Positions 62,058 to 64,000 of a stretch of DNA of 64,000 nucleotides are shown here, in pieces. The position numbers were made by a program, and so were the translations under genes. The notes beneath the pieces were generated by a model, which was not told where the DNA came from, did not search any database, and saw only the letters and a list, made by a program, of their open reading frames with translations. The stretch's first letter is position 1, and the number at the start of each line of letters is the position of its first letter. The stretch comes from CAZISM01 sp964541895 (lineage in GTDB: Bacteria; Zhuqueibacterota; Zhuqueibacteria; Residuimicrobiales; Residuimicrobiaceae): contig CAZISM010000001.1 of assembly GCA_964541895.1 (NCBI GenBank), positions 62,001 through 126,000 on the forward strand. The letters are read 5' to 3'.

Positions 62058-62959
62058 CCTTCCAGAAACGGCACCTCCAGCACTTTTTCATGCATGATCG
62101 GACCGTGTCCGAAATAACCATCCTCTCCAAACAGCTCCCCATGATCAGAGGTTACGGTGATATAGGTGTTTTCCGGGACCAGATCGTAGATCCGTTCAAA
62201 CAATCCATCAATGTATCGAATCGCTTCGATCTGGCGACTGCGCAATTCATCCATTTTGCCCTGATCGAAAAAGCCGGCTTCCGGGTCGTTTGCTTCCTGC
62301 TGGTCGGCAAGGTGATCATCGAGATGTTTAAAAATCCCGTGTACGCCGTGCAGGCGCGGCCACTCGGTTTCCGGTTCGTTCGGCAGGGCATAGGGATAGT
62401 GCGTTTCGCCCACGTTGAGCAGGTAAAAGCTCGCCTGGTCCTTGGAAAAAACCATTTCATCCAGCATGGCCGTCATGTCATTGTGTTTTTCCATCAGACG
62501 GAACACATCAAAGCCGACGTTCAAAGGCGACGCGGGATTCAGCACCGGCATGGAGACCAGGGCATGGGTTTTGTAATTTAGCACAGAACGCATAAAGGGC
62601 GGCAGGTACAATTGCGGCACAAGATTTTTAAATTCAAATCGCTCGATGCCGAACCGTTCATTAAATCGGACAAAATCTTTCTTGTAATAATCGGAAGCGA
62701 ACACGTTCGCCGGGCTCGTGTGCGGCATGAGGCCGCAGAGCAGATTGTAATGAGACGGCGCGGTCCAGGTGGCATAACTGTAACGCTTTTCGATCGTTCC
62801 CAACTGCGAAATGAATTTGGGCTCTGCCTGCAAAAAAGTATCGTAACGGCAACTGTCAAGAATGACCAGGAGATAATGGTTAGGTTTCTTGATCCGTTTA
62901 AGGATATGGGGCCGCCGGATGGTGTCTTGCTCTTGTTGTTTCTGTTTAAATGATGACAT
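62045..62959 (-). CDS. Sulfatase/alkaline-phosphatase superfamily protein
   Basis: 304 residues from ATG 62959 (AAGGA six bases upstream; ATG 62974 has no ribosome site). Metal-site motifs of the alkaline phosphatase fold: VILDSCRYDTF near the N-terminus and the C-terminal TVTSDHGELFGEDGYFGHGP with Asp, His and Gly residues. The usual sulfatase CXPXR formylglycine motif is not present, so it is likely a phosphodiesterase or phosphotransferase-like member. No signal peptide. About half the length of arylsulfatases; family 'sulfatase-like hydrolase' is the safest name. Confidence 0.8.
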   Translation of the reverse strand: MSSFKQKQQEQDTIRRPHILKRIKKPNHYLLVILDSCRYDTFLQAEPKFISQLGTIEKRYSYATWTAPSHYNLLCGLMPHTSPANVFASDYYKKDFVRFNERFGIERFEFKNLVPQLYLPPFMRSVLNYKTHALVSMPVLNPASPLNVGFDVFRLMEKHNDMTAMLDEMVFSKDQASFYLLNVGETHYPYALPNEPETEWPRLHGVHGIFKHLDDHLADQQEANDPEAGFFDQGKMDELRSRQIEAIRYIDGLFERIYDLVPENTYITVTSDHGELFGEDGYFGHGPIMHEKVLEVPFLEGKIK

Positions 62960-62993
62960 CCATGAATCCTTCATAACAGTATTAAGGCGCCGG

Positions 62994-63013
62994 AAAAAAA
63001 GGCCTTATCGGCC
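62994..63013 (-). terminator. Weak terminator after the TonB-dependent receptor gene
   Basis: On the - strand GGCC-GATAA-GGCC is followed by TTTTTTT. The stem has only four GC pairs, so termination may be partial between the receptor gene and the sulfatase-like gene. Confidence 0.4.
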
Positions 63014-63059
63014 GGCGTTGCAATACCTGATTATACCGGCCAAAGGGCTATTGTGCGCA

Positions 63060-64000
63060 TTAAAAATCCATAGCCCAACCGGCGATGATGTTGCGGCCAG
63101 GCTCCTGAACCACGAGCCCCCGGTTAGTCGCCAGATGGTTGCGATAGGATCGATTGGCAAGGTTCTCAATCCCCAGCAGGAAACGGCCGTTGACCGAGAG
63201 AAACGGCACGGTGGCGCTGTTAAAATACAAGTCAAAAACACCATAGCCGGGGGTGCGGATTTCTCCGGCCGCCAAACGTTCCTGATCGGTAAAAAAAGTG
63301 GTCTGCATATCCAGCACGCCCAGGCGGCCGACAGGGAGGACGAGACCGAGGCTGCCGTTTAAAGGCGGAATTTGCGGCAACGGCGCGTTCAGGCGGATGT
63401 CCTGTCCCTTAATCCACGTGGAACGAAGGTAGAGGGAGGACACCGTCGAGAGGCGGAGGTCGGTTCGCATTTCCCAGCCATACAATTCGGCTTTGCCGAT
63501 GTTGGTCTTTAGCAGGGCTTTACGATCTTCGTAGGTGCCCGGTATCTCTGCGACCATATCGTACAGCCGGTTCAGAAAAACGTTGGTGCTGACATGCAGC
63601 CATTGGCCCTGATAGCGCACACCGGCGTCGAAAAAGCGGGCTTTTTCCGGTTGCAGGTCCGGATCGCCGACACGTACCAGGCTGCCCAGGTCAATATATT
63701 GATAGCGCTCCTCCAAAAACGGTGAGCGGAACGCGCGAGCGCCGTTCAACGTCAAGCCGAGGTGTTGGCTCAGATGATAGAGCAGGCCAAGATTAAGGCT
63801 CCAGGAGCGGTCAGAGGCTTTCCGGTTCATCCACAGCACCTTTTGCCCTGCAGGCGTGTCGTTGCGGACGCCATCGGTTATTTCGTACAGCGGGTTCAAT
63901 CCCTCATCGTTTTGCACGGAAATCTGATCACCCCGTCCGCCCAGGGTGACCTGCAGACGGTCCTGGAACAGCTGCAGGTCATAACTGCCGTAAAAGCCAA
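63060..64000 (-). CDS. TonB-dependent outer-membrane receptor, C-terminal part
   Basis: The frame runs from the stop at 63060 past the right edge, so the signal peptide, plug and first barrel strands are missing. About 310 residues of barrel are visible, with TBDR-typical segments ARAFRSPFLEERYQY, PDLQPEKARFFDAGVRY and the C-terminal LFLGIENLANRSYRNHLA-like block (LLGIENLANRSYRNH), ending in WAMDF, a Phe-terminated barrel. Such receptors import siderophores, vitamin B12, metals or glycans with energy from TonB. Substrate cannot be determined from this part. Confidence 0.9.
   Translation of the reverse strand, partial: GFYGSYDLQLFQDRLQVTLGGRGDQISVQNDEGLNPLYEITDGVRNDTPAGQKVLWMNRKASDRSWSLNLGLLYHLSQHLGLTLNGARAFRSPFLEERYQYIDLGSLVRVGDPDLQPEKARFFDAGVRYQGQWLHVSTNVFLNRLYDMVAEIPGTYEDRKALLKTNIGKAELYGWEMRTDLRLSTVSSLYLRSTWIKGQDIRLNAPLPQIPPLNGSLGLVLPVGRLGVLDMQTTFFTDQERLAAGEIRTPGYGVFDLYFNSATVPFLSVNGRFLLGIENLANRSYRNHLATNRGLVVQEPGRNIIAGWAMDF

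Noticed and set aside
1..64000. CRISPR arrays, tRNA or rRNA genes, insertion sequences
   Set aside because: No regularly spaced repeats, cloverleaf-like segments, transposase genes or long terminal inverted repeats were seen on reading the sequence.

Overview
The window looks like a chromosomal segment of a diderm (Gram-negative) heterotroph with mid-range GC. It encodes a TonB-dependent receptor, several outer-membrane beta-barrels, a CsgG-type secretion protein, lipoproteins, and a secreted metalloprotease whose C-terminus resembles the FlgD-like Ig / sorting domains common in FCB-group bacteria. My inference is an uncultured FCB-related lineage (a KSB1/Calditrichota-like candidate phylum). 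No rRNA, tRNA, insertion sequence, phage gene or CRISPR array was found, and gene order is dense and operonic.

Region 1 (1-9340, + strand): a truncated gene, a CsgG-like protein closed by a clear terminator, a periplasmic FecR-domain protein, an AI-2E-type permease, a PDZ/radical-SAM DUF512 protein, the ribosome-assembly GTPase Der, a secreted metalloprotease, and a barrel/coiled-coil/TPR envelope protein ending at a bidirectional terminator. Region 2 (9371-16195, - strand): a tight five-gene operon of envelope proteins (unknown exported protein, FecR protein, large barrel, CHASE2 nucleotide cyclase, 60-aa protein) that looks like an envelope-to-cytoplasm signalling unit. Region 3 (16290-20777, +): an SDR enzyme, a ZnuABC-type metal importer, a cupin and a CDP-alcohol phosphatidyltransferase.

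Region 4 (20925-38480): a carbohydrate-use island with a GH2 enzyme, a DUF1080 protein, a U32 peptidase-family protein, two heparinase II/III-like proteins (one Sec, one Tat exported), a sodium:solute symporter, a tandem amidohydrolase with one degenerate half, an S9 peptidase and a class III aminotransferase. Region 5 (38485-53684): CorA, a zinc-finger protein, LexA under a near-consensus promoter, an FMN-binding protein, an SGNH lipoprotein, and a Y-family polymerase homologue that has lost catalytic acidic residues but keeps a clamp-binding motif (ImuB-like). DUF1846, a beta-helix protein, DUF1848, a six-hairpin glycosidase-like protein, endonuclease IV, GalT and a ComM/YifB ATPase follow.

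Region 6 (53789-64000): a STAS protein, an NfeD-slipin pair, a class V aminotransferase, a FadL/PorV-like barrel and DUF72. Next comes the most interesting locus: a short membrane ORF interrupted by an in-frame TGA. A perfect 8-bp stem with a GGA loop lies just downstream, as expected for a bacterial SECIS, and the read-through ORF ends exactly on the ribosome-binding site of an FmdB-type zinc-ribbon gene. A CoA-disulfide-reductase-like flavoprotein and a DUF6132-like membrane protein follow, ending at a strong terminator. I read this as a probable small selenoprotein in a thiol/sulfur-redox gene set. A sulfatase-superfamily protein and the 3' part of a TonB-dependent receptor close the window.
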